This document shows, in pieces, positions 16,332 through 24,868 of a stretch of 64,000 bases of DNA. This stretch comes from Planifilum sp021793745 (GTDB lineage Bacteria > Bacillota > Bacilli > Thermoactinomycetales > DSM-44946). Each line of letters starts with the position of its first letter. Position 1 is the stretch's first letter. The position numbers and the translations under genes are program-made. Location of the stretch: the NCBI GenBank assembly GCA_937983105.1, contig CALKAM010000024.1:1-64000 (forward strand), in the 5' to 3' direction. The notes beneath the pieces were generated by a model, which saw only the letters and a list, made by a program, of their open reading frames with translations, made no database searches and was not told where the DNA came from.

Positions 16332-17081
16332 TCAGCCCCGGGCATCCCCGTCCAGATGGAGGGGCACGGGTCGGAAGTTCAGATAATCACAGGATACCAA
16401 TTGAAGGTAGATGCTTTCGTACTCCCCTTCGACCGCCTCTTTGTGAGCGGATCCGTGCAGGTGGCCGTAGACACATGTGCGGACTTCAAACTCCTTCATC
16501 ACTTCCAGAAAACCGGAGTCGGGAATCCGCTTGGTTACCGGAGGGAAATGGAGCATCACCACCCGTGGCAGATCCGGGTGATCCCGTACCGCCGACTCCA
16601 AAGCCAGCCGCAGGCGGCCCACCTGCCGTTCGTAGATCCTCCGATCCCTTTCCTCTTCCCACAGCCAGTCACCCGGGAGCGTCCACCCCCTTGTACCGGC
16701 GACGACCATTCCCTCAACGAGGGTGTAGTCGGCATCGATCCACTCCATCCCCTCCGGAAGCGCTTGGCGCACCTTTTTTTTACTCTGGGCATAGTAACAG
16801 TGATTTCCCGGGGACATCACCTTGCGTCCGGGAAGCTGGGCGATCCAGTCGAAATCGTGGCGCGCTTCCTCCAGATTCATTCCCCAGCTGATATCCCCGG
16901 GAATCAGTACCGTATCCTGTTCCCCCACTCGCTCCAGCCACGCATCACGGATTTTCTCATAATGGCGATCCCACCCGAAAACATCCATCGGCTTGTATAC
17001 GTCTTCGTCGTGATTGACTCCGAACAATTCCGTCGGCTTGTTAAAGGAAAGATGAAGATCGCTGATCGCAAAAATCGCCAC
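16332..17081 (-). CDS. Calcineurin-like metallophosphoesterase
   Basis: A 249-residue binuclear metal phosphoesterase. The five family motifs are present: Asp-Leu-His (8-10), Gly-Asp-Ile-Ser-Trp-Gly (about 62-67), Gly-Asn-His-Cys-Tyr-Tyr (about 91-96), Leu-His-Phe-Pro-Pro and Gly-His-Leu-His-Gly. No signal peptide, so cytoplasmic. Substrate cannot be predicted. GTG start with only a weak ribosome site. It converges on hutH with 6 bp between stops and no clear terminator. Confidence 0.88.
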   Translation of the reverse strand: MAIFAISDLHLSFNKPTELFGVNHDEDVYKPMDVFGWDRHYEKIRDAWLERVGEQDTVLIPGDISWGMNLEEARHDFDWIAQLPGRKVMSPGNHCYYAQSKKKVRQALPEGMEWIDADYTLVEGMVVAGTRGWTLPGDWLWEEERDRRIYERQVGRLRLALESAVRDHPDLPRVVMLHFPPVTKRIPDSGFLEVMKEFEVRTCVYGHLHGSAHKEAVEGEYESIYLQLVSCDYLNFRPVPLHLDGDARG

Positions 17082-17368
17082 TTGTAATACCCCATCCCTC
17101 TGCCGGCTTCACAAAAACAGCCGTTGAAATCGTCAACTCAACATCTCCATACCCAAAAAAGTCGGTGATCATACCCGCCGGAGAAACATCCGCCCTGTCC
17201 TCGACCTTTCCCCCGCCATAGAATATTCCGAAGCCCGATTTTCCCTCCCCGGGAACGGCACCGGGCCTCAGGAAGACGGAGGGCGTTGCTCGTTCGGCGC
17301 CCCCTTTGCACCACTGAAAGGTTTAGGCGTCCTTCGCTACGCTTTGAAAGGGGAAAGGGGAGAAAACG

Positions 17369-18022
17369 GTGAAACCCTTTCATTACATGGCCGTCGGCGA
17401 TTCCATCACGGCGGGTTACAATGCTCCTCAGCGGCGGGGGTTTGTGGACATGCTGGGCGCCCGGCTCGGTTCACATCTGCCGTACGTCAGGGTTGCAAAC
17501 GGTGGAAAGAAGGGAGCCACCAGCGGAGATCTTCTTTTTTTCATGACCTTTTCTCCCTTCCTCCAGTCCGCTCTCCGGCGGGCGGATCTGATCACGCTCT
17601 ATGTTGGCGGAAATGATCTGCTTCACGCCTATCTGAAAATGTTCTTTTTCCGCTGTCCGGACGCCATTTCCCGATCCATGAAGCTTTACAAGCGTCATCT
17701 GGTCCAGCTGGTCCAAATGATCCGCCGACGGAACCCTTGTCCCCTTTTCCTCCTCAACCTATACAATCCCTTCCCCGCCTCGCCGCTGGCCGTCCATCGG
17801 GTAACTGAAATGAACGGCATCATCGCCGAAGTGGCCGCCAGGTGGCACCTTCCCGTCGTCGACATCTACGAGCGCTTCCTCGGGATGGAACCCCTCCTGA
17901 TCCACGGTTACCGGACGGGAGACCTTTCCGACTACCGCCTGTTCGGAAACAATCCGATCCATCCCAACGGGGCAGGGCACCGGGTAATCGCCGAAGCGGT
18001 CTGGGAAGGAATCGACGGATAA
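17369..18022 (+). CDS. SGNH/GDSL-type esterase
   Basis: A 217-residue hydrolase of the SGNH fold. Block I is Gly-Asp-Ser-Ile-Thr-Ala-Gly with Ser12 as the nucleophile, block III Gly-Gly-Asn-Asp, and block V Asn-Pro-Ile-His-Pro-Asn. The residue three before the catalytic His is Asn rather than the usual Asp. No signal peptide is visible, so it is probably cytoplasmic. GTG start with AAGGGGAG upstream. It runs alone into a bidirectional terminator. The 287 bp upstream (17082-17368) hold no gene I can defend. Confidence 0.85.
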   Translation: MKPFHYMAVGDSITAGYNAPQRRGFVDMLGARLGSHLPYVRVANGGKKGATSGDLLFFMTFSPFLQSALRRADLITLYVGGNDLLHAYLKMFFFRCPDAISRSMKLYKRHLVQLVQMIRRRNPCPLFLLNLYNPFPASPLAVHRVTEMNGIIAEVAARWHLPVVDIYERFLGMEPLLIHGYRTGDLSDYRLFGNNPIHPNGAGHRVIAEAVWEGIDG

Positions 18023-18031
18023 AAAGAGAGT

Positions 18032-18068
18032 CCCGTGCCACGCATCGGGCACGGGCAAAAGGTTTTTT
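18032..18068. terminator. Bidirectional terminator between the esterase and nrdJ
   Basis: An 8-bp stem (18032-18039 with 18048-18055). T-rich runs occur on both sides, so both convergent transcripts can end here. Confidence 0.75.
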
Positions 18069-18069
18069 A

Positions 18070-21000
18070 TCAGGAGCAACCGGTGGTTGCACCGCAGTCG
18101 AGACAGACATAACAGGAACCGTTGCGCTTCGTCATCCCCCCGCATTCAATACACAGGGGCGCACCGCTGCTGGCTCGGATCGCCTCCAGATTGTCCCGGG
18201 GAGTGACGCCCTCCCGCTCATCTCCGGCGAGCCCCCCGGTCACCTCTTTGTACGCCTCCTCCATTTCCCGATTCGCCCGGACATCGGTATTCTCCTGCTC
18301 CTCCCGATGGATGCGCTCCTTCTTGAAGCGGTTGGCGTACATCCGGAGCTCTTCCTTTTTCGGAGGAACCTGGACGAAGTCGGTCCGACCCAGATACTCC
18401 ATCCCCAGCATGCGGAAAACGTAATCGATGACCGAGGTCGCCATTTTGATATTGGGGTGCTCCACCGGCCCCGACGGCTCAAACCGCGTAAAGGTCATCG
18501 AGTTGACATACTTCTCCAGGGGCACCCCGTGCTGGAGGCCGAGGGACACCGCCACGGCAAAGGCGTCCAGAAGACCGCGCATCGTGCTGCCCGCCTTGTG
18601 CATGTCGATGAAGATCTCGCCGAGGGAGCCGTCTTCGTATTCGCCGGTCCGGACAAAAATCTTCTGCCCGGCAATCCTCGCCTCCTGGGTGAACCCATCC
18701 CGCTTCCGGGGCAGACGGCGCCGGACGCTGGGAACGTGCCCCGTCGCGTAAATTTCCGTCAGCTTCGTCGCGGCGGCTGCGGCGTCGGCGGCAATCTCCT
18801 CTTCCGGAACATTCTCCTCCTCCTGCTTGTCCCCCCGGGTGTTCAGCGGTTGCGAACTCTTCGAACCGTCGCGGTAGAGGGCGATCGCCTTCAGACCCAA
18901 ACGCCAGCCCTGCTCATAGGCATCGAGAATATCTTCCACCGAGGCATCGGCGGGCATGTTGATCGTCTTGGAGATCGCCCCGCTCAGAAAGGACTGGGCG
19001 GCGGCCATCATCCGCAGGTGGCCCATGTAGTGAATAAACCGTTTCCCGTGTTTGCCGCAGGGATTCGCCGTATCAAAGACGGGATAATGTTCCTCCTTCA
19101 AGTGGGGGGCCCCTTCGGTGGTCATCATCCCACAGATTACATCGCTGGCTTCATCGATCTCCCGCTGGCTGAAGCCCAGCTCCTTCAACAAATTGAAGCC
19201 CGGCGCGCGGTATTCCTCCGGCTTGAAGCCCAGCCGCTTCAGACAATCTTCCCCCAGAATCCACACGTTGAAGGCGTAGGGAAGCTCAAACACCGTGGGC
19301 AGAGCCTTCTCCACCTTCTCCAGATCTTCCTCGGTGAACCCCTTTTCCAGGAGGGTCTCCCGGTTGATGTGGGGCGCTCCCTCCAGGGAGAGGGTTCCCA
19401 TCACGTACCGGAGAATGTCTTCGATCTGCTCGGGGCTGTACCCGAGGTTTTTCAAGGCGGGACGGATCGATTGGTTGGCGATCTTGAAGTAGCCCCCGCC
19501 CGCCAGCTTTTTAAACTTGACCAGAGCGAAATCCGGTTCGATTCCGGTGGTATCGCAATCCATCAACAGACCGATCGTCCCCGTGGGAGCGATGAGGGTG
19601 GTCTGGGCGTTGCGATAGCCGTATTTTTCGCCCATCTCCAGGGCTTCGTCCCAACTCTTCCGGGCGGCCTTCAGCAGATCCGGGGGACATTTCGTGGGGT
19701 GGATCCCCATCGGCTTGATCGTCAGCCCTTCATACTCCTCCTCCGGCGCGTTGTAGGCGGCCCGCCGGTGGTTGCGGATGACCCTGAGCATGTGCTCCCG
19801 GTTGACGGGAAACGCCTTGAAGGGTCCCAGCTCCCGGGCCATCTCCGCCGAGGTGACATAGGCGGTGCCGGTCATCAGCGCCGTAATGGCACCGGTGAGG
19901 GCCAGGGCCTCCTCGGAATCATAGGGAATCCCGGACACCATCAGCAGCGTCCCGATATTGGCATAACCAAGCCCCAGCGTCCGGTACTCATAGGACAGTC
20001 TGGCGATCTCCCGGGAGGGATACTGGGCCATCAAAACGGAAATCTCCAGGACGATCGTCCACAGGCGAACCGCATGCTTGAAGGACGGAATATCGAAGGT
20101 CCGGGTTTCGGGATCGTAAAATTTCATCAGGTTGAGGGAAGCCAGGTTACAGGCGGTATTGTCCAAAAACATGTATTCACTGCACGGATTGGAAGCATTG
20201 ATCCGATTGTGGCGGGCTCCCACCTGACCGTCCATGCCGGCGGGACAGGTGTGCCACTCATTGATCGTCCCGTCGTACTGGACGCCCGGATCGGCGCACT
20301 CCCAGGCGGCCTGTCCGATCTGACGCCACAGCTCCCGGGCACGGACCACCTTTTTGACCTTCCCGGTCGTCCTGTACTTCAGCGCCCAACCCCCGTCCTC
20401 CTGAAGCGAGTGGAAAAATTCGTGGGGGATCCGGACCGAGTTGTTGGAATTCTGACCCGAGATGGTATCGTACGCCTCCCCGTTAAAGGAGGGATCATAA
20501 CCGGCCTGAATCAGGGCGCGGACCTTCTTTTCCTCCTCCGACTTCCAATTGATAAACTCTTCCACATCCGGGTGATCCAGGTCGAGGCAGACCATTTTCG
20601 CCGCCCGCCGGGTGGTGCCTCCGGATTTGATGGCCCCGGCTGCCCGGTCCCCGATTTTCAGGAAGGAGAGAAGCCCCGAGGATGTGCCACCGCCGGACAG
20701 GGGCTCCCCCTTTCCGCGGATATTGGAAAAGTTGGTCCCCGTGCCGCTTCCGTATTTGAAGAGGCGAGCCTCCCGCAGCCACAAGTCCATGATCCCGCCT
20801 TCGTTGACCAAATCATCCTCGACGGACTGAATAAAGCAGGCATGGGGCTGCGGCCGGCTGTAGGCGTCTTCCCCCTGCTTCACCTCTTCCGTCTCCGGAT
20901 CCACATAATAGTGGCCCTGGGGCTTCCCGGAAATCCCGTAGGCATAATGGAGCCCCGTGTTGAACCATTGGGGGGAGTTGGGAGCGGCCATCTGATTCAG

Positions 21001-21384
21001 CATCATATAGACCAGCTCATCGTAAAAGGCCTGGGCATCCTCTTCGGAATCGAAGTATCCGTAACGCTGGCCCCAGTCCCTCCAACAGCCGGCAAGCCGG
21101 TGAACGACCTGCTTGACGCTCCTTTCCGGACCGGTGACCGGATTGCCCTCCTCGTCAAGGATGGGATTCCCCTCCTCATCCCGCTGAGGAACGCCTGCCT
21201 TCCGAAAGTACTTGGAAATCAGAATGTCCGATGCGACCTGAGACCAGGCCTTCGGAACCTCCGCTCCCTTCATTTCAAAGACGACGGAACCATCCGGATT
21301 GGTGATGCGGCAATCCCGCCGCTCATACTCCACAGACTGATAGGGATCTTCCCCGTGCCGGGTAAATCGACGTGGGATTCTCAA
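18070..21384 (-). CDS. nrdJ: Adenosylcobalamin-dependent (class II) ribonucleotide reductase
   Basis: Reduces ribonucleotides to deoxyribonucleotides with a B12-generated thiyl radical. 1104 residues. The conserved Asn-Pro-Cys-Ser-Glu segment is followed by Asn-Leu-Ala-Ser-Leu-Asn-Leu; an Ala-Pro-Thr-Gly-Thr-Ile-Gly motif comes later. The C-terminal tail has Cys-Ile-Glu-Cys-Gly and Cys-Tyr-Val-Cys-Leu-Asp-Cys, the zinc-ribbon/redox-Cys end of the large NrdJ type. Start TTG 21384 with GAGGAGG 8 nt upstream. Control by NrdR is indicated by two boxes over the promoter. Confidence 0.95.
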   Translation of the reverse strand: MRIPRRFTRHGEDPYQSVEYERRDCRITNPDGSVVFEMKGAEVPKAWSQVASDILISKYFRKAGVPQRDEEGNPILDEEGNPVTGPERSVKQVVHRLAGCWRDWGQRYGYFDSEEDAQAFYDELVYMMLNQMAAPNSPQWFNTGLHYAYGISGKPQGHYYVDPETEEVKQGEDAYSRPQPHACFIQSVEDDLVNEGGIMDLWLREARLFKYGSGTGTNFSNIRGKGEPLSGGGTSSGLLSFLKIGDRAAGAIKSGGTTRRAAKMVCLDLDHPDVEEFINWKSEEEKKVRALIQAGYDPSFNGEAYDTISGQNSNNSVRIPHEFFHSLQEDGGWALKYRTTGKVKKVVRARELWRQIGQAAWECADPGVQYDGTINEWHTCPAGMDGQVGARHNRINASNPCSEYMFLDNTACNLASLNLMKFYDPETRTFDIPSFKHAVRLWTIVLEISVLMAQYPSREIARLSYEYRTLGLGYANIGTLLMVSGIPYDSEEALALTGAITALMTGTAYVTSAEMARELGPFKAFPVNREHMLRVIRNHRRAAYNAPEEEYEGLTIKPMGIHPTKCPPDLLKAARKSWDEALEMGEKYGYRNAQTTLIAPTGTIGLLMDCDTTGIEPDFALVKFKKLAGGGYFKIANQSIRPALKNLGYSPEQIEDILRYVMGTLSLEGAPHINRETLLEKGFTEEDLEKVEKALPTVFELPYAFNVWILGEDCLKRLGFKPEEYRAPGFNLLKELGFSQREIDEASDVICGMMTTEGAPHLKEEHYPVFDTANPCGKHGKRFIHYMGHLRMMAAAQSFLSGAISKTINMPADASVEDILDAYEQGWRLGLKAIALYRDGSKSSQPLNTRGDKQEEENVPEEEIAADAAAAATKLTEIYATGHVPSVRRRLPRKRDGFTQEARIAGQKIFVRTGEYEDGSLGEIFIDMHKAGSTMRGLLDAFAVAVSLGLQHGVPLEKYVNSMTFTRFEPSGPVEHPNIKMATSVIDYVFRMLGMEYLGRTDFVQVPPKKEELRMYANRFKKERIHREEQENTDVRANREMEEAYKEVTGGLAGDEREGVTPRDNLEAIRASSGAPLCIECGGMTKRNGSCYVCLDCGATTGCS

Positions 21385-21400
21385 AGGAATTCCTCCTCGA

Positions 21401-21416
21401 CACCAATATGTAGGTA
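21401..21416 (-). promoter_or_regulatory. NrdR box 2 upstream of nrdJ
   Basis: The core CAATATGTAG matches the NrdR palindrome CwATATaTwG at 9 of 10 positions. Its centre is 32 bp from box 1, about three helical turns, the usual spacing of paired NrdR boxes. Confidence 0.6.
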
Positions 21417-21423
21417 CAATGCA

Positions 21424-21451
21424 ATTATATCACTACAATATATTGTGTAAA
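21424..21451 (-). promoter_or_regulatory. SigA promoter of nrdJ
   Basis: Minus strand TTTACA (21446-21451), 16 bp, TATAAT (21424-21429). Box 1 overlaps the -35 and spacer; box 2 lies downstream of the -10. Confidence 0.7.
21433..21448 (-). promoter_or_regulatory. NrdR box 1 upstream of nrdJ
   Basis: CTACAATATATTGTGT matches the 16-bp NrdR consensus acaCwAtATaTwGtgt at 14 positions. It covers the promoter spacer and -35. Confidence 0.7.
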
Positions 21452-21777
21452 ATCCGGAATTTGCGGTTTCGGGACAAGGCGTCGCATTAGCTGCCTCTCT
21501 CTGATTCTTCCACGGATTCTCGAACCGATTCACCGGTTGATTTTCTCAACAGAACGTTTCCAGCCCATTTCCATCGGCCCTCTCCGGATTTTCTTTTATG
21601 TTGCGATTAGACTGAACTTGAGGCAAACTACATATAAGACGGAAAAACAACCTGAGCCCTCGCTGCGGCAAGGGATTCCGCTCGGTATTTTACCAGGAGA
21701 CTGACACTCCGTCGACCCGGAACATCCGCGGTTCCATCCGCGGAATAAAAATATCCACCTGCGAGGGGGAATTCACA
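21452..21777. other. Gene-free stretch between nrdJ and the aminotransferase
   Basis: No credible gene. A short hairpin (CCGCGG-TTCCAT-CCGCGG) lies near 21727-21744, close to the ribosome site of the next gene. I looked for a T-box and found none of its conserved sequence. Confidence 0.5.
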
Positions 21778-22641
21778 TTGATTCTGTGGAATGATCGACT
21801 GGTCCCGCGAAGCGAAGCGAAAGTGGACATTGAAGATCGGGGCTATCAGTTTGGGGACGGTGTGTATGAAGTGATCCGCGTCTACGGCGGTCGAACTTTT
21901 TATCTCCAGGAGCACCTTCTCCGCCTGGAAAAGTGCGCCCGGGAAATCGGCCTGCCTCTTCCCTGGGACGTTTCGCAACTGGCGGAACGGATCAACCAGC
22001 TGGTGGAAGCCAATCAACTTCGGGAGGGGACCGTCTACCTGCAAGTCACCCGCGGTGCCGCACCCCGGAATCACGCGTTCCCTGAGTCGGTGCAACCCGT
22101 GCTCATCGCCTACACCTCGGAGGCACCCCGGCCGGTCGCCATGCTCAAAGATGGCATCCGGACCTGCACCCTGGAGGATATCCGTTGGCTTCGCTGCGAC
22201 ATTAAAAGCCTCAATCTGCTGGGAGCGGTATTGGCCAAGCAGGAGGCCCTGGAACGGGGCTGCAAAGAGGCCATCCTGGTCCGGAACGGAAGCGTCACGG
22301 AAGGGAGTTCCTCCAACGTCTTCATCGTCAAAAACGACACCCTGTACACCCACCCCGCCAACAACCTGATCCTCCACGGAATCACCCGCGCCATTATCCT
22401 GAAATGCGCCGAAGAAGCGGGGATTCCCGTAAAGGAGGAAACCTTTTCCGTGGATTCCTTGTATAATGCCGATGAGGTCTTTATCACCGGCACGACGGTG
22501 GAGGTTTGTCCGGTTACCCAGGTGGATGACCGAAAAATCGGTTCCGGTACGCCCGGTCCCTTGACGCGGCGCCTGCAGCAGGCCTTCGACGAGCAAATTG
22601 CCCGCCAATGCGGTTGTTCAGCGGAAATGAGCGGCCTTTGA
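21778..22641 (+). CDS. dat: D-amino acid aminotransferase
   Basis: PLP fold-type IV transaminase that makes D-alanine and D-glutamate for the cell wall. 287 residues. The PLP lysine is in Asp-Ile-Lys-Ser-Leu-Asn-Leu-Leu-Gly (about 144). Thr-Arg-Gly-Ala-Ala-Pro-Arg-Asn-His-Ala-Phe-Pro (about 90-101) has the Arg and His that bind the substrate carboxylate in D-amino acid enzymes, which sets it apart from branched-chain aminotransferases. TTG start with GAGGGGGA upstream. It is followed by an 81-codon gene. Confidence 0.88.
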   Translation: MILWNDRLVPRSEAKVDIEDRGYQFGDGVYEVIRVYGGRTFYLQEHLLRLEKCAREIGLPLPWDVSQLAERINQLVEANQLREGTVYLQVTRGAAPRNHAFPESVQPVLIAYTSEAPRPVAMLKDGIRTCTLEDIRWLRCDIKSLNLLGAVLAKQEALERGCKEAILVRNGSVTEGSSSNVFIVKNDTLYTHPANNLILHGITRAIILKCAEEAGIPVKEETFSVDSLYNADEVFITGTTVEVCPVTQVDDRKIGSGTPGPLTRRLQQAFDEQIARQCGCSAEMSGL

Positions 22642-22695
22642 TGGGCCCTTCGCAATCTTCGTCCCAAGCACAGTGACAGATGGAGGGAGCCGGCC

Positions 22696-22941
22696 ATGGG
22701 CGGTGTCAAGAACATTTTCGACGTGATCCAGGGGCGCGAGGAAGACATGCGGAAGCAGATGGAGGAGGCGCTGCAACATATCTCCGAAGAGATGAAAGAT
22801 TATGAGGGGATGGTCCTGGTGGCAATCAACAAGGATGGACACCCCTGCATTCATACGGTCGGCGTCAATGTCTTTGAAGCCGTGGGACTGATTGAGCTCG
22901 GAAAACAGATCATCCTGTCGGAAGAGCCCGATTCCCTGTAA
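22696..22941 (+). CDS. Small protein of unknown function
   Basis: An 81-residue soluble protein. The first 35 residues are charged and helical (Glu/Lys/Met rich); the rest reads as alternating beta and helix with one Cys. I do not recognise the family. A purine-rich stretch GGAGGGAG lies 9-10 nt before the ATG, codon use fits the neighbours, and a strong terminator follows at once, so I take it as a real gene, probably cotranscribed with dat. Confidence 0.6.
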   Translation: MGGVKNIFDVIQGREEDMRKQMEEALQHISEEMKDYEGMVLVAINKDGHPCIHTVGVNVFEAVGLIELGKQIILSEEPDSL

Positions 22942-22962
22942 CCCCCTTCGACGGGGGTTTTT
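22941..22962 (+). terminator. Intrinsic terminator of the dat operon
   Basis: Stem CCCCC/GGGGG with a short loop, then T5, starting at the stop codon of the 81-residue gene. Confidence 0.85.
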
Positions 22963-22967
22963 CTGTT

Positions 22968-23001
22968 CCCGAAAAACGAAGAGAGCCCCTGAACGGGGGC
23001 T
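22968..23001 (-). terminator. Second minus-strand terminator downstream of the NSS operon
   Basis: Stem AGCCCC/GGGGCT (22984-22989 with 22996-23001); on the minus strand CTCTTCGTTTTT follows. It lies about 90 bp beyond the terminator at 23091-23120. Confidence 0.55.
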
Positions 23002-23090
23002 AAAACCGCTGACCGGCTGATCTGGCACCGTTTTCCCCTCGGCTCCACTTCGTGACAAGTCCTTCGGTGAAAACGCCTTAATCCAGTCAG

Positions 23091-23120
23091 CAAGAAAGCC
23101 CCGTAACGGGGCTTTCTTTG
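23091..23120 (-). terminator. Terminator after the NSS transporter operon
   Basis: A 10-bp perfect stem (23094-23103 with 23107-23116) directly after the small-subunit stop. The T run is short on both strands, so efficiency may be partial. Confidence 0.6.
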
Positions 23121-23121
23121 A

Positions 23122-23244
23122 TCAGGACTGGTTCTCCTGTTTAAGGCGTTTTTCCGACTTGATGTGGTGCCACAAGAAGTAGGCCAATCCTCCCCACAAA
23201 CCGATGGCGCCGATCAAAAACATGATCCAGGCGGAAACGCTCAT
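23122..23244 (-). CDS. MetS-like small subunit of the NSS transporter
   Basis: A 40-residue protein: one membrane helix (about residues 5-27, rich in Gly and Trp) and a basic tail. This is the layout of the MetS small subunit that Corynebacterium needs with the NSS methionine/alanine importer MetP. Its ATG overlaps the transporter stop as TGATG, a strong sign of coupled translation. Too small for most gene callers. Confidence 0.8.
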   Translation of the reverse strand: MSVSAWIMFLIGAIGLWGGLAYFLWHHIKSEKRLKQENQS

Positions 23245-24725
23245 CAGGCATTCCCCCTCTCCTGCCGGAACTTCGTGAAGTAGAGGGCACCGACCATGAT
23301 GATTCCCAGCACACACCATCCGAAGGCGATCAATCCGCTGTGGGGGTATCCCTCATAGGGCTGGCTGAACTCGTCGAGCAGCGTCATCAGCAGCATGCCC
23401 GAGAGCAAGACAGGGGTGATCCACCGGAGACAGATGTCCCACCAGCTTCCCAGCCGGACGTAGGAAATCCCGTTGGCGTGCTCCCGGAATTCATCCAACT
23501 TCTTGGCGACCCAAGCGATCAGAATCACTTCAAACACTCCGCCGAGGACAATACCGTACTGGTTGGTGAAATGGTCCACCACATCGAGGTAACGGAGTCC
23601 TCCGCTGGTGGTGTAGACCAGTCCCACCAAAAAGGCAAAACCGCATACCCAGTTGACGGCGCTCTTCCGGGACAGATTGAACTTTTCCCGAACCCCGGCG
23701 ACCACGGGCTCCAAAATCGAAATGGCCGATGTAAAGCCGGAAAATAGGAGCGAACCGAAGAACAGCACCCCGAAAAGGGAATTCCAGAAGGGGAAGGCAT
23801 TGATCACTTGGGGGTAGACAACAAAGGCCAATCCGACCCCCGCCGTCGCCACCTCATCCACGGCGATCCCCTGAGCTGCCGCCAAAAAGCCAAGGGTGGC
23901 GAAAACACCGATGGCGGCCATAAATTCAAAGCCGCTGTTGGCCAGACCGGCGATCAAGCCGGAGTTGGTCAGGTCCGTCTTTTCGGGCAAATAACTGGAA
24001 TAGGTAAGCATGATGGCAAAGGCGATGCTGAGAGAGAAGAACACGTGCCCGTAGGCTTGCACCCACACCTTCGGATCCGCCAGGGCAGCAAAATCAGGAG
24101 TTAACAGCACGTTCAACCCTTGAGCCGCACCGGGCAGCGTCACTCCGCGGATCGTCATGATGAGCAACATACCGATCAAAATGGGCATCAGGATCTTATT
24201 GGCCACCTCGATTCCGCGGCTCACTCCCCGTTGCATGATCCAATAGGTGACGGCCCAGACGATGAGAAAGGGAATCAGGACCTTCCACTGAATGGATCCA
24301 AAGCCCCAGAAATCTTCGGAGAGGCTGAGATAATGGTTGAAAAAGAAGGCCTCCGTATTCTCTCCCCATTTTGTGCCGAAGGAATAATAGGTATAGCTGA
24401 GGGCCCAGCCGAGAATCGCCATGTAATACGTCACTACAAAAAAGGCGACGATCACCTGCCACCAGCCGATCCACTCCGCACCTCTATGAATCTTTCGAAA
24501 ACCGACGGGCGCAGAGGCCTTGTATTTGTGACCGATCACATACTCCATGAGCAATATCGGGATTCCCGCGGTCAACAAGGCGATAAAATAGGGAATCAGG
24601 AAGGCGCCGCCTCCGTTTTCATAAACCACGTACGGGTATCGCCAAATATTGCCCAGGCCGATCGCCGAACCGATCGCTGCGAGGATAAAGCCAGCCTTTG
24701 ACGCCCAACGATCCCGCTGTTCCAT
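23244..24725 (-). CDS. Sodium-dependent transporter, NSS family
   Basis: Na+-coupled amino acid symporter of the LeuT fold. 493 residues and 12 predicted helices. Helix 1 has the unwound Gly-Asn-Ile-Trp-Arg-Tyr-Pro-Tyr segment and Asn-Gly-Gly-Gly-Ala-Phe follows, both hallmarks of the family. The MetS-like partner suggests methionine or alanine/branched substrates, which is inference. The start at ATG 24725 follows GGAGGGAGAG; longer upstream starts are in a region without family similarity. Confidence 0.92.
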   Translation of the reverse strand: MEQRDRWASKAGFILAAIGSAIGLGNIWRYPYVVYENGGGAFLIPYFIALLTAGIPILLMEYVIGHKYKASAPVGFRKIHRGAEWIGWWQVIVAFFVVTYYMAILGWALSYTYYSFGTKWGENTEAFFFNHYLSLSEDFWGFGSIQWKVLIPFLIVWAVTYWIMQRGVSRGIEVANKILMPILIGMLLIMTIRGVTLPGAAQGLNVLLTPDFAALADPKVWVQAYGHVFFSLSIAFAIMLTYSSYLPEKTDLTNSGLIAGLANSGFEFMAAIGVFATLGFLAAAQGIAVDEVATAGVGLAFVVYPQVINAFPFWNSLFGVLFFGSLLFSGFTSAISILEPVVAGVREKFNLSRKSAVNWVCGFAFLVGLVYTTSGGLRYLDVVDHFTNQYGIVLGGVFEVILIAWVAKKLDEFREHANGISYVRLGSWWDICLRWITPVLLSGMLLMTLLDEFSQPYEGYPHSGLIAFGWCVLGIIMVGALYFTKFRQERGNA

Positions 24726-24868
24726 CGAACATCTCTCCCTCCTCCACTTGAGCGTATTTAATATTGTGTTTATTCCTACATACGCCATACCCTATTCGAC
24801 AATACTCGATAAATCTCCTTCTTCAGAATAAGGGTAATGATTTCCAATAAACACACCGATCCGATTCC

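Noticed and set aside
17090..17340. Minus-strand open frame of about 80 codons before the phosphoesterase
   Set aside because: Reads rather like protein but has no start codon at its head, no ribosome site and is out of phase with the next gene.
17842..21450. 1202-codon plus-strand open frame
   Set aside because: It is antisense to nrdJ, has no family features and arises from the codon bias of the real gene.
21640..21777. T-box leader before the aminotransferase
   Set aside because: No conserved T-box sequence (AGGGTGGNACCGCG) is present.
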